A DNA stretch of 23,651 bases from B25-G16 sp964549945 (GCA_964549945.1 CAZJXD010000076.1:1-23651), one strand, 5' to 3'; shown: positions 1-8,195, numbered from the stretch's first letter. Made by a program: numbers and translations. Notes: generated by a model from the sequence alone, not told the origin.

Positions 1-326
1 GCCTCGGGTTGGGGCACGGATTGACCTCTGAATTCATCCAGTACCTGCTGGGAGCGAAAAAAGCTCTTTGGGGCTATGGCGGAGAGCACGATCACCGGGA
101 TATCCTTAAAGGGCTCGTCGGTCTTCAATTCACGGTACATCCTGATTCCGCTCTGCTTTGGCATCAAGACATCGAGGATAATCAAATCAGGCGTATCCTC
201 CCGTACCTTGCCCATGCCTTCTACCCCGTTCTTGGCTACGATGGGCTCATAGCCGGCTCGTTCCACGAGTTTTGATACAAGCTTTGTCACATCAACGTCA
301 TCGTCAACAATGAGAACCTTCTTCAT
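1..326 (-). CDS. Single-domain response regulator, C-terminus cut by window edge
   Basis: A CheY-like receiver domain that accepts a phosphoryl group from a histidine kinase. It begins MKKVLIVDDDVDV, with the acidic pocket at residues 9-10. The phospho-acceptor Asp is in LIILDVLMPKQSG. The window edge removes the end, including the conserved Lys. The start at 326 has a strong ribosome site (AAGGAGGG) seven bases upstream. It is a clear paralogue of the regulator at 18342-18734, with the same MPKQSGI.MY.EL segment, the same RSQ..L.EF stretch and the same VP.PE insertion before the missing Lys. No output domain is visible, so it probably acts by protein-protein contact or in a phosphorelay. It follows the REC-kinase at 370-1539 by 43 bases and is probably co-transcribed with it. 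Confidence 0.9.
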   Translation of the reverse strand, partial: MKKVLIVDDDVDVTKLVSKLVERAGYEPIVAKNGVEGMGKVREDTPDLIILDVLMPKQSGIRMYRELKTDEPFKDIPVIVLSAIAPKSFFRSQQVLDEFRGQSVPQPE

Positions 327-369
327 GATGATCCCTCCTTGTCTATTTCTTGCCCTGGAGTGAACCCCT

Positions 370-1539
370 TTAAGTCTCCTGTGCCATTGCTTCCCCTGTG
401 GCTGCATCCCTGAAGGGAATTCGGATGGTAAAGTTCGATCCCTTTCCAGGTTCCGAGTCCACGGTAATGGTCCCGCCGTGTTCCTTCACGATCTTCTGGG
501 TATTCAGCAGCCCGAGACCGGTGCCCCTTCCCTCCTTGGTGGTGAAAAAACTCGTGAATAACCGTTCCTTGATCTCTTCATCCATGCCGCAGCCGTTGTC
601 AGAGACCTCGAATCCCAAAGCCCTCTCGTCTTCACGCATGGTCCTCACCCGCACGACCCACCTCTTGTCTTCATCGGGATCGAAGATGCAGGCATCGATT
701 GCGTTGGAAACCAGGTTCTGCAAACACCGTTGAATCCCCCTGGGATCCAGAAGCACCTCGCCCAAGGATGGATCAAAATCCTTAATAATCTCTATCTCAT
801 GCTCACCCGCCCTCACGCTCAGGCCCTCACAGACCTTACCGGCGATCTCATTGGGAACACAGCTCTCGTATTCCGGCTCACTGTCCCTTGAGTACTCCAG
901 GAGATCGAGTACCAGATCAGACATCCTGCCCATGTTCCTTTCCACGATCTCCCAGCCGGCCTGAAGGGAATCAGGCTCGTGTTCCTTGGAGGCCGCGTTT
1001 ACCAGATAGACGCCGCCCTTTAGCCCGAACAAAACGTTTTTGACATAATGGGCGATGCTGCCTACGGTTTGCCCGATCGCCGCGAGCCTTTCTGATTTGA
1101 TCAGCTCCTGCTCCAGCCTCTTTATCTCCCCAACCCTTTCCTCCACCTCCCTCTTTACCGTGCTCCAGTACCTGACCCTCCGCGAGAGCTCTCTATAGTC
1201 AAAGGGCTTGGGGATATAATCATCCGCCCCAATATCCAATCCCTTCACCTTATCGGGCACCTTTGCCTTCACGGTGAGCATGATGACGGGGATAAGCCTG
1301 GTATCCTCGGACCCTTTCAGCCTTGTGCACACCTCATAGCCATCTACCTTGGGCATCTTTATATCCAGTATTATGAGGTCAGGCCCATACTCCTCTACCC
1401 GTTGGAGGGCCTGCTCCCCATCGTAGGCCTCTGAGGTGTGATACCCCTCGGCTCTCAAGCGCTTGGTCAGCAATTCCACGGTATCGACATCATCATCCAC
1501 CACCAATACCCTGGCCTTGTATGTCATATTCGCGTTCAT
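370..1539 (-). CDS. REC-histidine kinase (receiver domain N-terminal to kinase core)
   Basis: A soluble 389-residue protein with no membrane segment. Residues 9-120 are a receiver domain (acidic DDD at 15-17, phospho-acceptor D59 in LIILDIKMP, K111 in YIPKPFD). A short helical linker follows, then a kinase dimerisation segment with H164 in AHYVKN. The C-terminal ATPase domain has an N-box (NLVSNAIDA), a G1 box (DNGCGMD), an F-box (SFFTTK) and a G2 box (GRGTGLGL). The layout suggests a phosphorelay component that is itself switched by an upstream kinase, possibly the hybrid kinase at 1980-4217. The core is very like that of the kinase at 18873-20393, which adds a PAS domain. The start is seven bases after the stop of the upstream regulator and lacks a strong ribosome site; the Met at residue 5 is an alternative start. 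Confidence 0.93.
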   Translation of the reverse strand: MNANMTYKARVLVVDDDVDTVELLTKRLRAEGYHTSEAYDGEQALQRVEEYGPDLIILDIKMPKVDGYEVCTRLKGSEDTRLIPVIMLTVKAKVPDKVKGLDIGADDYIPKPFDYRELSRRVRYWSTVKREVEERVGEIKRLEQELIKSERLAAIGQTVGSIAHYVKNVLFGLKGGVYLVNAASKEHEPDSLQAGWEIVERNMGRMSDLVLDLLEYSRDSEPEYESCVPNEIAGKVCEGLSVRAGEHEIEIIKDFDPSLGEVLLDPRGIQRCLQNLVSNAIDACIFDPDEDKRWVVRVRTMREDERALGFEVSDNGCGMDEEIKERLFTSFFTTKEGRGTGLGLLNTQKIVKEHGGTITVDSEPGKGSNFTIRIPFRDAATGEAMAQET

Positions 1540-1546
1540 GAATGAA

Positions 1547-1951
1547 TTAAGGGCTACGCCTCAGAAAATGGTCGATCTGCTGAGGCAATTCCCTGACATT
1601 AATGGGCTTGGCGATATAGCCATCACAACCTGCTGCCAAGGCCTCCTCTCTATTGCCCTTCATCGCGTGGGCCGTCAGGGCGATTATTGGGATATGTTGA
1701 AGGCCCTGATCGCCCTTCAGCCTCCTGGTTACCTCGTAACCATCCATCTTGGGGATATAGAGATCCAAGAGGATCAGATCCGGGTTCTCGGCCCTTGCCT
1801 TCTCCACCGCCTCTTCCCCGTCAACCGCCTCAATTGCCCCATAGCCATTATGCTTCAATACCTTGATCACCATCTCGCGATTATCCTGATCATCCTCCAC
1901 CACCAAGATCTTTTTTAATGAGCCTTCCCTGATCTCCCTATCATTCATCAT
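1547..1951 (-). CDS. DivK/CheY-like single-domain response regulator
   Basis: A 134-residue receiver-only protein. The acidic pocket is E19-D20-D21 (LVVEDD), the phospho-acceptor is D63 (LILLDLYIP) and the conserved Lys is K115 (YIAKPIN). The ALTAHAMKGN..EAL.AGCDGYIAKP segment is typical of DivK-like regulators that work by binding kinases or relay proteins rather than DNA. It starts at one of two adjacent ATG codons (1951 or 1948) with AGGA upstream. It sits 28 bases after the membrane hybrid kinase and seven before the REC-kinase, so it probably carries phosphate between them (inference from gene order). Confidence 0.92.
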   Translation of the reverse strand: MMNDREIREGSLKKILVVEDDQDNREMVIKVLKHNGYGAIEAVDGEEAVEKARAENPDLILLDLYIPKMDGYEVTRRLKGDQGLQHIPIIALTAHAMKGNREEALAAGCDGYIAKPINVRELPQQIDHFLRRSP

Positions 1952-1979
1952 TATTCCTGTTTCGAATCATTCAATCTAT

Positions 1980-4217
1980 TTAAAGTATATTTTTCACCAC
2001 TTCGAGGATCTCTTCCATGCCGAGTATCCCCTTCTTCATGACCCTCTCCACCCTGCCGTTTAGGTCCTGCATCTGCGTTCCCGTCAATTCTTTGCCGGTA
2101 AGCACTAAGATCGGGATCTCCTTGGTTTCCTCACCCCCTTTAAGATACTCAATGACCTCGAAGCCGTTCACGTTCGGCATCATTAAATCCAGGATAATGA
2201 GGTCTGGTTGAGAGCGCTTCACCGATTCAATGGCCTCTTGCCCATCGTAGGCCTTTTCAATCTGGTATCCCTCTTCTCGCAATACCTTGCTGATCAAGGT
2301 AACTTGATCCGGTTCATCATCCACCACCAAAACCCTTGTCTCAGCCGCCACCTTGGAAGGCCTGAGCTCTTCTGCTATGCCTGCCCCTCCATAATCAAAC
2401 TCAGCGGGCTCCGCCTCTACGGGCAATGTGAAGCAAAAGGTGCTGCCCTTTCCGTATTTGCTCTTTACCCAGATTTCTCCCTCCTGCATCTCGATCAGGC
2501 CTTTGCAGATGCTGAGCCCTAAGCCCGCCCCCTTATATTGACTGGTCCCCAGGGTATCGAGTGGCCGAAACTTATCGAAGAGCCTGTTCAGGTCTCTTCT
2601 CCTGATCCCTATACCGGTATCCGAGATGCAGACCTCCACGAATTTGGGGCGCTTGTCCTTATCAAGTCCCATCTCGGAGGCCCTGGCCCGGACGGTGATG
2701 CGACCTTCCGGGGTGAATTTAATGGCATTGTCAACTATATTCGTTACCACCTGCCTGACCCTATCCGGATCCGCATGCGCCAGGGGCAACCCTTCGTCAA
2801 AAACAGCTTCCAATGCCAATCCCTTCCTGTCTATCAATGGGTCAAGCGCAGATACCGTTTCACCTATAAGATCCTTTACATCAACCGGCTTCAGGTCCAA
2901 CTCCATCCTTCCGGACTCAATCCTGGATATATCCAGGACATCATTGATCAACTTAAGCAGATGTTTGGCATTTCTGTGTACTTTTGCGAGGCTCTTCTCC
3001 TGCTCGTCGGTGATATCTCCATCCACCCGATCCAGGAGAAGGTCCGTATAGCCGAGAATGGAGTTTAACGGCGTCCTGAGCTCGTGCGACATATTTGCGA
3101 GAAAGGTGGATTTCAGCTCATCAAACTTCTTAAGCTGTATGTTTGCCTGCTCGAGCTCCTCGGTTTTCTGTTCAAGCTCTTCAGTTCTCTTGGCTACCTG
3201 TAACTCCAGATCCTTGCTGAATGAAGAGATCTTCTCATACATCTCCCTCATATTCCTCAGCATATGCGTCAAGGAATCGCCTAGCTGGACGATCTCATCG
3301 CCTATACACTTCTTGTATACCTTACACCGATGGCATTCCTCCAGCTTCTCAGGGAACCTTCCAAATGGCCCTCCCTTACAAAGGGTATCATCTATATGCC
3401 AACACCTGACGCTCGTCTCACCATAGGCGGGGCAGTCGGTCTTATCGCATCCCTCTGTCTTCCAACATTCACTCATCCCACCCAGATCCAGCGTGGTATT
3501 CAGGTTCCCGCGGCTGACTTCATCGGCAAATTCGGTCACCTTCAAGATGGGCTGGGTGATATTCCTGGATAGCCATCGGATCAAGAAAAAGGCTATTACT
3601 ACCAACGAGATCACCGAGAGGATAATCTCTCGGTTCCGAAGCGATGATATCCTCTCCTCAATCGGCTTCCAGTTAATTCCCACGGTGAGCACCCCTAGGA
3701 TATCCTTTTCACTTCCATGGCACTTAAAACAGGCCTTTTCATTGCGGATGGGGATGGCATGGGAAAACACCTTTTTTCCCCTGTGCAGCTCCAGTCCCTT
3801 GACCAAGGCCTTGTGGTGCAAGGCGCCCATAGTTATCTCAGACTCAGCGACCTTGCCTATAGTATCAGGTTGTCCACTGTATCTGATGTTGCCCGTTAGA
3901 TCACAGAGCTTCACTACCTCAAGGCCCTCAAGCATACCTATCTTCTCCAATATGGCCTGGACATCCTCCATCTCCCCATCGAGCATGGGATACTCAATGC
4001 CCTTCATCACGGCAGCGCTGATATCAAATGCCCTCTCTTCTTGCTTCTCCAGGTGAAACCGTATCCGTGAGGTCGTCTCATAGTAGGTAAAGGAGCCCGT
4101 TACCAGAACCAGGATTACGCTCACCCCTAAGATTATCTTGACCCTTAAACTGCGAAAGAGCCCTTCGATAAGCAGCCCGTGCATAAAGGGTATAAGGTGA
4201 TTCACGATTTTTTTCAT
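1980..4217 (-). CDS. Membrane hybrid histidine kinase with haem-binding motif and cysteine-rich insert
   Basis: A 745-residue sensor. TM1 is at about 26-44. The extracytoplasmic sensor domain (about 45-197) ends with CFKCH (C163-H167), a c-type haem site, and resembles DUF3365/Tll0287-like sensors. TM2 is at about 198-216, followed by a HAMP helix. A cysteine-rich insert at 251-304 (Cys 251, 257, 262, 272, 280, 295, 298, 304; CPAYG and RCWH motifs) matches the 'two-CW' type seen in anaerobe kinases. Then come a coiled coil (about 320-365), a HisKA box with H378 (NMSHELRTP), an ATPase domain (NIVDNAIKF, DTGIGI, GAGLGLS) and a C-terminal receiver with D677. The frame stays open up to 4340, but the ATG at 4217 is preferred because it overlaps the cytochrome stop by one base (TGATG). 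It is likely a redox sensor; haem attachment and any metal cluster are inferred. Confidence 0.93.
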   Translation of the reverse strand: MKKIVNHLIPFMHGLLIEGLFRSLRVKIILGVSVILVLVTGSFTYYETTSRIRFHLEKQEERAFDISAAVMKGIEYPMLDGEMEDVQAILEKIGMLEGLEVVKLCDLTGNIRYSGQPDTIGKVAESEITMGALHHKALVKGLELHRGKKVFSHAIPIRNEKACFKCHGSEKDILGVLTVGINWKPIEERISSLRNREIILSVISLVVIAFFLIRWLSRNITQPILKVTEFADEVSRGNLNTTLDLGGMSECWKTEGCDKTDCPAYGETSVRCWHIDDTLCKGGPFGRFPEKLEECHRCKVYKKCIGDEIVQLGDSLTHMLRNMREMYEKISSFSKDLELQVAKRTEELEQKTEELEQANIQLKKFDELKSTFLANMSHELRTPLNSILGYTDLLLDRVDGDITDEQEKSLAKVHRNAKHLLKLINDVLDISRIESGRMELDLKPVDVKDLIGETVSALDPLIDRKGLALEAVFDEGLPLAHADPDRVRQVVTNIVDNAIKFTPEGRITVRARASEMGLDKDKRPKFVEVCISDTGIGIRRRDLNRLFDKFRPLDTLGTSQYKGAGLGLSICKGLIEMQEGEIWVKSKYGKGSTFCFTLPVEAEPAEFDYGGAGIAEELRPSKVAAETRVLVVDDEPDQVTLISKVLREEGYQIEKAYDGQEAIESVKRSQPDLIILDLMMPNVNGFEVIEYLKGGEETKEIPILVLTGKELTGTQMQDLNGRVERVMKKGILGMEEILEVVKNIL

Positions 4218-4666
4218 CAATACCCCATATGTTTGTGCTGACGGTGACAGGTGGTACAGATGTTTTTGGGAATGCTTAAGGTCTCCTGGTGTTCTTCCAC
4301 GGTGGGTGCCTTTACATGAAGGCTTGCCGGCCCATGACATGTTTCACATTGAATGTTCTTCATATGCGGTGTGTCTTCCACGCTCACAAAGCCTCCTGGT
4401 TGGCCATATCCCGTTGTATGGCAGGGGAGACATTGAGGATCATGCTCCTTTCCCCTCATTTCCAGTATTCGGAAATTCCTCGAATACTTCCACTCGGAGT
4501 ATGCACTCACATGCTCAGGGTGGCATGACTTGCATTTGTCCATACCCACGTAGACAGCTACCCTCTCTTTCTTCTCGGCGTAGGCAGTGAACACGTAATA
4601 TTGAACTGCCATACCGAGGCACACGGCGCCGATGATAACAAATGATTTTTTAACAAAACCTTTCAT
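4217..4666 (-). CDS. Secreted or membrane-anchored tetraheme cytochrome c (c554-like)
   Basis: A 149-residue protein with an N-terminal signal or anchor helix (about 9-30, ending near AYA). It has four CXXCH haem motifs: CKSCH (45-49), CLPCH (79-83), CETCH (107-111) and CTTCH (137-141). Spare histidines at 52, 75, 101, 117, 126, 144 and 146 could be distal ligands. The spacing and the GPASLH segment fit the cytochrome c554-like multihaem family. It acts outside the cytoplasmic membrane in electron transfer. The start at 4666 has a GGGGG ribosome site four bases upstream. The stop overlaps the kinase start by one base, so the cytochrome may be the electron donor or partner of the kinase's haem sensor (inference). 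The first 36 bases of the gene lie in the sequence duplicated across the N gap. Confidence 0.92.
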   Translation of the reverse strand: MKGFVKKSFVIIGAVCLGMAVQYYVFTAYAEKKERVAVYVGMDKCKSCHPEHVSAYSEWKYSRNFRILEMRGKEHDPQCLPCHTTGYGQPGGFVSVEDTPHMKNIQCETCHGPASLHVKAPTVEEHQETLSIPKNICTTCHRQHKHMGY

Positions 4667-4840
4667 TCTACCCCCTATATTACAANNNNNNNNNNNNNNN
4701 NNNNNNNNNNNNNNNNNNNNNNNNNNNNNNNNNNNNNNNNNNNNNNNNNNNNNNNNNNNNNNNNNNNNNNNNNNNNNNNNNNNNNGATGATAACAAATGA
4801 TTTTTTAACAAAACCTTTCATTCTACCCCCTATATTACAA
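4631..4840. other. Scaffold gap (100 N) flanked by identical 55-base ends
   Basis: The N run occupies 4686-4785. The 55 bases at 4631-4685 are identical to the 55 at 4786-4840. This is what unresolved overlapping contig ends look like when a scaffolder inserts a fixed 100-N spacer. The true sequence probably has one copy and no gap, making the window about 155 bases shorter. The apparent reading frame across the N run, with a second MKGFVKK start, is an artefact. Confidence 0.93.
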
Positions 4841-5106
4841 ACCTCGTGGAGCATTTCAGGAAAATAATTACAAAAATTGCATACAAACATTATTCGATAT
4901 ACAAGTGAGAGAAACTCGAATATCGAATATCGAAATACGAAACAAATCCGAATATCGAATGATTAAAATCCAAAGTATAGTTTAGAGAATTAGAATTTCG
5001 GATTTTGAATTTGTTTAGAATTTCGTGCTTCGGATTTCGGATTTTAAAAGCAAGGATATAATTTCATGGCCTTACTTATTGTATATTATTTAAATAAAAC
5101 GAACTA
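4841..5106. repeat. A+T-rich spacer with long imperfect inverted repeat (arms about 4915-4963 and 4992-5046)
   Basis: No coding potential is visible. The left arm is made of ATATCGAA-type units and the right arm of TTCGGATTT-type units. When reverse-complemented, the right arm aligns with the left over about 50 positions with roughly three-quarters identity, around a central stretch beginning GATTAAAATCC. It lies between the stop of the universal stress protein at 5107 and the cytochrome start. The base composition is clearly lower in G+C than the neighbouring genes. It is probably a dispersed non-coding element; it could fold in RNA and reduce read-through into the cytochrome gene. Confidence 0.6.
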
Positions 5107-5952
5107 CTAGGGAATCAACAAGGTGGGCAATTCCGACTGCTCTGCCAGCTCCTGGGACACGCTCCTCAACCACCTCGCCTGCCAAGAACTCTTACGGGTT
5201 GTCCCAGTGGCAATCATGGTTGCCTCATACTCCCTGGCTGCGTTTTGAATCTGAGCGACATCACCCAGGTAGAGGTGGGCTTCTGCCTCTATTCCCTCAT
5301 CTCCAAGGGAGTTACATAATTCATACAGCCTTCCCCTGTGTTCCCGTTCCATCTTCTGAAGCCCCCTCTTCCCCAACCCCTCTACCTCCTTTTCGGTTAC
5401 CACCTGGACCACCTGGAGTTTCTTGATTATACCCTTAAGGCCCACCAAAAAATCCAGCGCCCGCGTCGCAGGAGGAGACCAGTCCATAGCCAGGAGCGGC
5501 GTTTCAAACAGCCCCTCATTCACCCTGCCGGACTCGGATTGGTACTTATGGACAAGAACGGTCGTAGGGGTACTCCTGAGAAACTCCAGGGTCTTAGAAT
5601 CTATATAGAGCTTCTCCATCCTGGTCCTTTTCTGTCGGTTAATTACCACGAGGTCCACTTCTTCCTCTTCCGCGGTTTCAATCATCTTGCGGACCGTATC
5701 ACCCACCACGATATACGATCCACATTCCATACCCTCTTCATAGAGGCTTTGTGCCCAATCGACAAAACGTACTTCAGCCATTGCCCTGAGCCTCTCCTTT
5801 TCCTCTTTCGTATAGTAGCCTATCTTGCGCTCTATCACATGTAAGAGCACCACATGATCGAGGCCAACGCTTCTAAGGCCCATGAGCGATCGCAGGGCAT
5901 CAAACCACAATCCCTCGAAATCCGTCACAAACAGCATCTTTCTGATTTCCAT
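5107..5952 (-). CDS. Tandem-domain universal stress protein (UspA superfamily)
   Basis: A 281-residue cytoplasmic protein of two Usp folds (about 1-137 and 148-281). It begins MEIRKMLFVTDFEG and is closely related to the protein at 17435-18313 (shared WFDAL.SLMGLR..GL.HVV.LHVI). Usp proteins bind ATP or act as stress and energy regulators; several families control membrane transporters. The C-terminal nucleotide loop is degenerate: where relatives have SGS before the last helix, this one has LRSVS, so ATP binding in that half is doubtful. The start has GGGGG six bases upstream. It is the first full-length gene after the Mrp-like cluster and has its own likely promoter at 6113-6141. Its exact target cannot be told from the sequence. 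Confidence 0.9.
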   Translation of the reverse strand: MEIRKMLFVTDFEGLWFDALRSLMGLRSVGLDHVVLLHVIERKIGYYTKEEKERLRAMAEVRFVDWAQSLYEEGMECGSYIVVGDTVRKMIETAEEEEVDLVVINRQKRTRMEKLYIDSKTLEFLRSTPTTVLVHKYQSESGRVNEGLFETPLLAMDWSPPATRALDFLVGLKGIIKKLQVVQVVTEKEVEGLGKRGLQKMEREHRGRLYELCNSLGDEGIEAEAHLYLGDVAQIQNAAREYEATMIATGTTRKSSWQARWLRSVSQELAEQSELPTLLIP

Positions 5953-5966
5953 ATACGGCCCCCTTA

Positions 5967-6095
5967 CTAAACGTTTTTAGATTGCTCCATTGCCATGTCA
6001 ATTTCCTTGTAAGGATTGCGAGCGGTGCCGCCGCTGAAGCGGTTGAACAGAGGGATACTCCACGTACCGGAAACGGAGAACGGAAAATGACTCAT
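5967..6095 (-). CDS. Possible 42-residue small ORF upstream of the universal stress protein
   Basis: An uninterrupted frame from ATG at 6095 to TAG at 5967, bounded upstream by an in-frame TAA, so the start is unambiguous if it is translated. It begins MSHFPFSVSG and ends EIDMAMEQSKNV, a plausible protein composition with no membrane helix. No ribosome site is evident. The predicted -10 box ends only 18 bases before the ATG, so the leader would be very short. The stop is 14 bases before the Usp start, whose ribosome site lies in between. It could be a leader peptide, a small protein or a chance ORF. I do not recognise it. Confidence 0.35.
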   Translation of the reverse strand: MSHFPFSVSGTWSIPLFNRFSGGTARNPYKEIDMAMEQSKNV

Positions 6096-6112
6096 TCTAA
6101 GTATTTATTGGA

Positions 6113-6141
6113 AATATATCCCATGCATGGAAAAAGTTCAA
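6113..6141 (-). promoter_or_regulatory. Sigma-70-like promoter with palindrome in the spacer
   Basis: On the minus strand, TTGAAC (6141-6136) and TATATT (6118-6113) are separated by exactly 17 bases. The spacer contains the perfect 10-base palindrome CCATGCATGG (6121-6130), a candidate operator. It would drive the small ORF and the universal stress protein at 5107-5952 independently of the Mrp-like cluster. It is located by eye only. Confidence 0.5.
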
Positions 6142-6223
6142 TCGTCTTTCCTTTTTCCCCAATTGATGGCATTCGTGCATCTCAACCGATGAAACGAAGA
6201 TTGGCAGGGACGGGTCTTGCGGG

Positions 6224-7987
6224 CTAAAAGATAAAGTAGATCAACGCAAGGGCAAACAGTATGATAATGGCCACAAGCACGCCCAGGCCAATAGGTCTTC
6301 TATAGAGGTTCTCGTTATACGTCTCGCTCGAGGAATACCCTCCTAAATATCGCAATCCCTGGGTGATCCTGAGATAGGCATATGCCATTGGTATCTCGAA
6401 GAGCATGAGGGGATTCCTGGCGATGCGAGTGATGACAGCGATCGTCCTGGAGGAGGATGCCTGCAATTTATACCGCACGTTGCTCAGGGGTACCACACAC
6501 ACCCACACCGCTCCCCTTCCCCCCATACGATAGAAGTAGTCGAAATCAAGAATAGTCGCCCTGTGCGGCGCAAGCATGTCCTTGGCGAACATGAAGACCA
6601 ATCCGGCCAACATGAACATCTGAATGGTCCCTACCACGTGCCCGGGGGTATAGGGATGGTATAGAACGGGGTGAAAGGGGAGTATCTTGAAAAGCGCCTC
6701 TGGGTAGACCCCTATAAAGATGCAGAGAAACGCCGTCAAGAGCATCGCGAGCTGCATGTTCATGGGTGACTCCTTGGCCCTCATCTCCTCATTGGGTGCA
6801 AAAAAGGTAAAATAGCACAGCTTCGCAAAGGACAGGAACGTCCCCACAGCCGCGAGTATCATCATGAGCTCCAATACGGGCATGTGTTGCTCGGCTGCCG
6901 AGCTGATCACCATGCCCTTGCTCACATACCCATTAAACCCGGGTGACCCGGCAATGGAGAGCGAGGCGACAACGCACGCCACACAGGTAACGGGCATGTA
7001 CCTCGCCAAGCCGCCCATCTCCGTGAGCTTCCTCTTGCCCGTCATATACATCACCGACCCCATGCACATAAACAGCAATGCCTTGTACAGGATGTGGTTG
7101 AAGACATGGGCAATCCCACCGTTCACGCCCAACTCCGTTCCTATGCCAACTCCGGCCACCATATATCCCACCTGACTTACGATATGATAGGAGAGCAGCC
7201 TCCTCGCGTCATTCTGAAGCAGGGCGAAGAGCACGCCGTACACGGTCATGATGCCGCCCATATATGCCACAAACGGCATGCCCGCGAAGCATCGTGCCAG
7301 CACGTAGACGCCTGTCTTGGTGGTATACACGGACATGAACACGCTGCCCGTAACCGTGCCTTCAGGGTACGCATCGGGGAGCCAGGTATGAATGGGAATA
7401 AAGGCCGCATTTAGACCAAAGCCGATAAGTATGAATATATCGGCGGGGCCGGCACCCAGGTGCGTCACGGCGATAGAGCCCGTGCTGACGACATGAATGA
7501 TGATGCCCGCCAGCAGACAGCAGCCGCCGATGATGTGCATTATCAGATATCGAAACCCCGCATCGAGGGAGCGCTTCTCCTTTTGATACCAGACCAGGAA
7601 GACCGAGGACACGGCCATGATCTCCCAAAAGGCAAAAAGGCTGAAATAATCCCCTGCGAACACAACCCCCAACGAGCTTCCCACGTAGAGAAAGGCCGCC
7701 ACGTGCTGCCCATCCTCCTCTACGTGCAGGGAGTAGAGTAGTGCCAGAAACCCAATAATGGTGAAGATATAGCCCACCACCAAGCTCAGCCTATCGACCT
7801 GGCAGAATACGAGCTCGTACCCGATAAAGTGGTAGACCCAGCTCGTGCCTCTATCAAGGTGTATGATATCCAGAAAGGCCAGTGCGGGGATTACGAGAAG
7901 ATAGGCCTGCCTGAGCTTTCCCTTCAGCAACGGGATCAGCAGTGCCCCGAGTATAAACAGCATGGCTGGAGGAACGGCCTTAATCAT
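6224..7987 (-). CDS. MrpD/NuoL-family ion-translocating membrane subunit (D4, long form)
   Basis: A 587-residue polytopic membrane protein of the proton-translocating complex I/Mrp antiporter family. The family core spans about 1-480. The TM5 Glu is E122 (FWEIMAVSS), the TM8 Lys is K224 (TTKTGVYVL), and the SK motif in GYVSKGM is kept. The TM7 position that is Lys in D1 and D2 is Asn here (N193 in GLNAAFIPIH). A ~100-residue C-terminal extension contains DFDYFYR, a soluble stretch, the motif YDENLYRRPIGLGVL and a last helix. The ATG at 7987 lies inside the upstream small gene (8-base overlap) with GAGG before it. It is a paralogue of the protein at 8196-10040. It probably conducts H+ or Na+ across the inner membrane; the ion and direction are unknown. 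Confidence 0.9.
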   Translation of the reverse strand: MIKAVPPAMLFILGALLIPLLKGKLRQAYLLVIPALAFLDIIHLDRGTSWVYHFIGYELVFCQVDRLSLVVGYIFTIIGFLALLYSLHVEEDGQHVAAFLYVGSSLGVVFAGDYFSLFAFWEIMAVSSVFLVWYQKEKRSLDAGFRYLIMHIIGGCCLLAGIIIHVVSTGSIAVTHLGAGPADIFILIGFGLNAAFIPIHTWLPDAYPEGTVTGSVFMSVYTTKTGVYVLARCFAGMPFVAYMGGIMTVYGVLFALLQNDARRLLSYHIVSQVGYMVAGVGIGTELGVNGGIAHVFNHILYKALLFMCMGSVMYMTGKRKLTEMGGLARYMPVTCVACVVASLSIAGSPGFNGYVSKGMVISSAAEQHMPVLELMMILAAVGTFLSFAKLCYFTFFAPNEEMRAKESPMNMQLAMLLTAFLCIFIGVYPEALFKILPFHPVLYHPYTPGHVVGTIQMFMLAGLVFMFAKDMLAPHRATILDFDYFYRMGGRGAVWVCVVPLSNVRYKLQASSSRTIAVITRIARNPLMLFEIPMAYAYLRITQGLRYLGGYSSSETYNENLYRRPIGLGVLVAIIILFALALIYFIF

Positions 7988-8189
7988 AGAAATCCTCTTC
8001 CCTCTGGACGAGGCGCGCCAGCAATCGTGAACCCGCTATCAAGAGGAGGGCTCCGAGAAATCCAAAAACCACGTCAATCGAGGGTATCTTGTGCCAGAAG
8101 AAGACGGCGTGCTCATGTTCGATGAAAAATTCCGCGGGGATACACAGGACCAGGAATATATAAAATATCCTCTTGAGCGTCTTTTTCAT
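7980..8189 (-). CDS. Small two-helix membrane protein, partner of D4
   Basis: 69 residues with two predicted membrane helices (about 7-24 and 38-58). It aligns without gaps over its first ~58 residues with the 71-residue protein at 10033-10248. Shared residues are EH (26-27), FFW (30-32), KIP (34-36), D39 and FGFLG (42-46); both also end in an acidic, tyrosine-bearing tail (EEDFYD here). It starts eight bases after the end of D3 and overlaps D4 by eight bases, so its translation is probably coupled to both. I do not recognise a named family. The repeated pairing with a long D subunit suggests a dedicated accessory or assembly subunit. Confidence 0.82.
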   Translation of the reverse strand: MKKTLKRIFYIFLVLCIPAEFFIEHEHAVFFWHKIPSIDVVFGFLGALLLIAGSRLLARLVQREEDFYD

Positions 8190-8195
8190 TTCGTG

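Noticed and set aside
2538..3068. Long plus-strand frames opposite the kinase genes
   Set aside because: They are antisense shadows; the minus-strand frames contain full kinase motifs.
4218..4340. Longer N-terminus for the membrane kinase
   Set aside because: The extra 41 residues overlap the end of the cytochrome gene in another frame and have no family similarity; the TGATG junction at 4217 is a better start.
4675..4890. Open frame across the N gap with a second MKGFVKK start
   Set aside because: It is created by the duplicated 55-base contig end and unknown bases; the real cytochrome start is at 4666.
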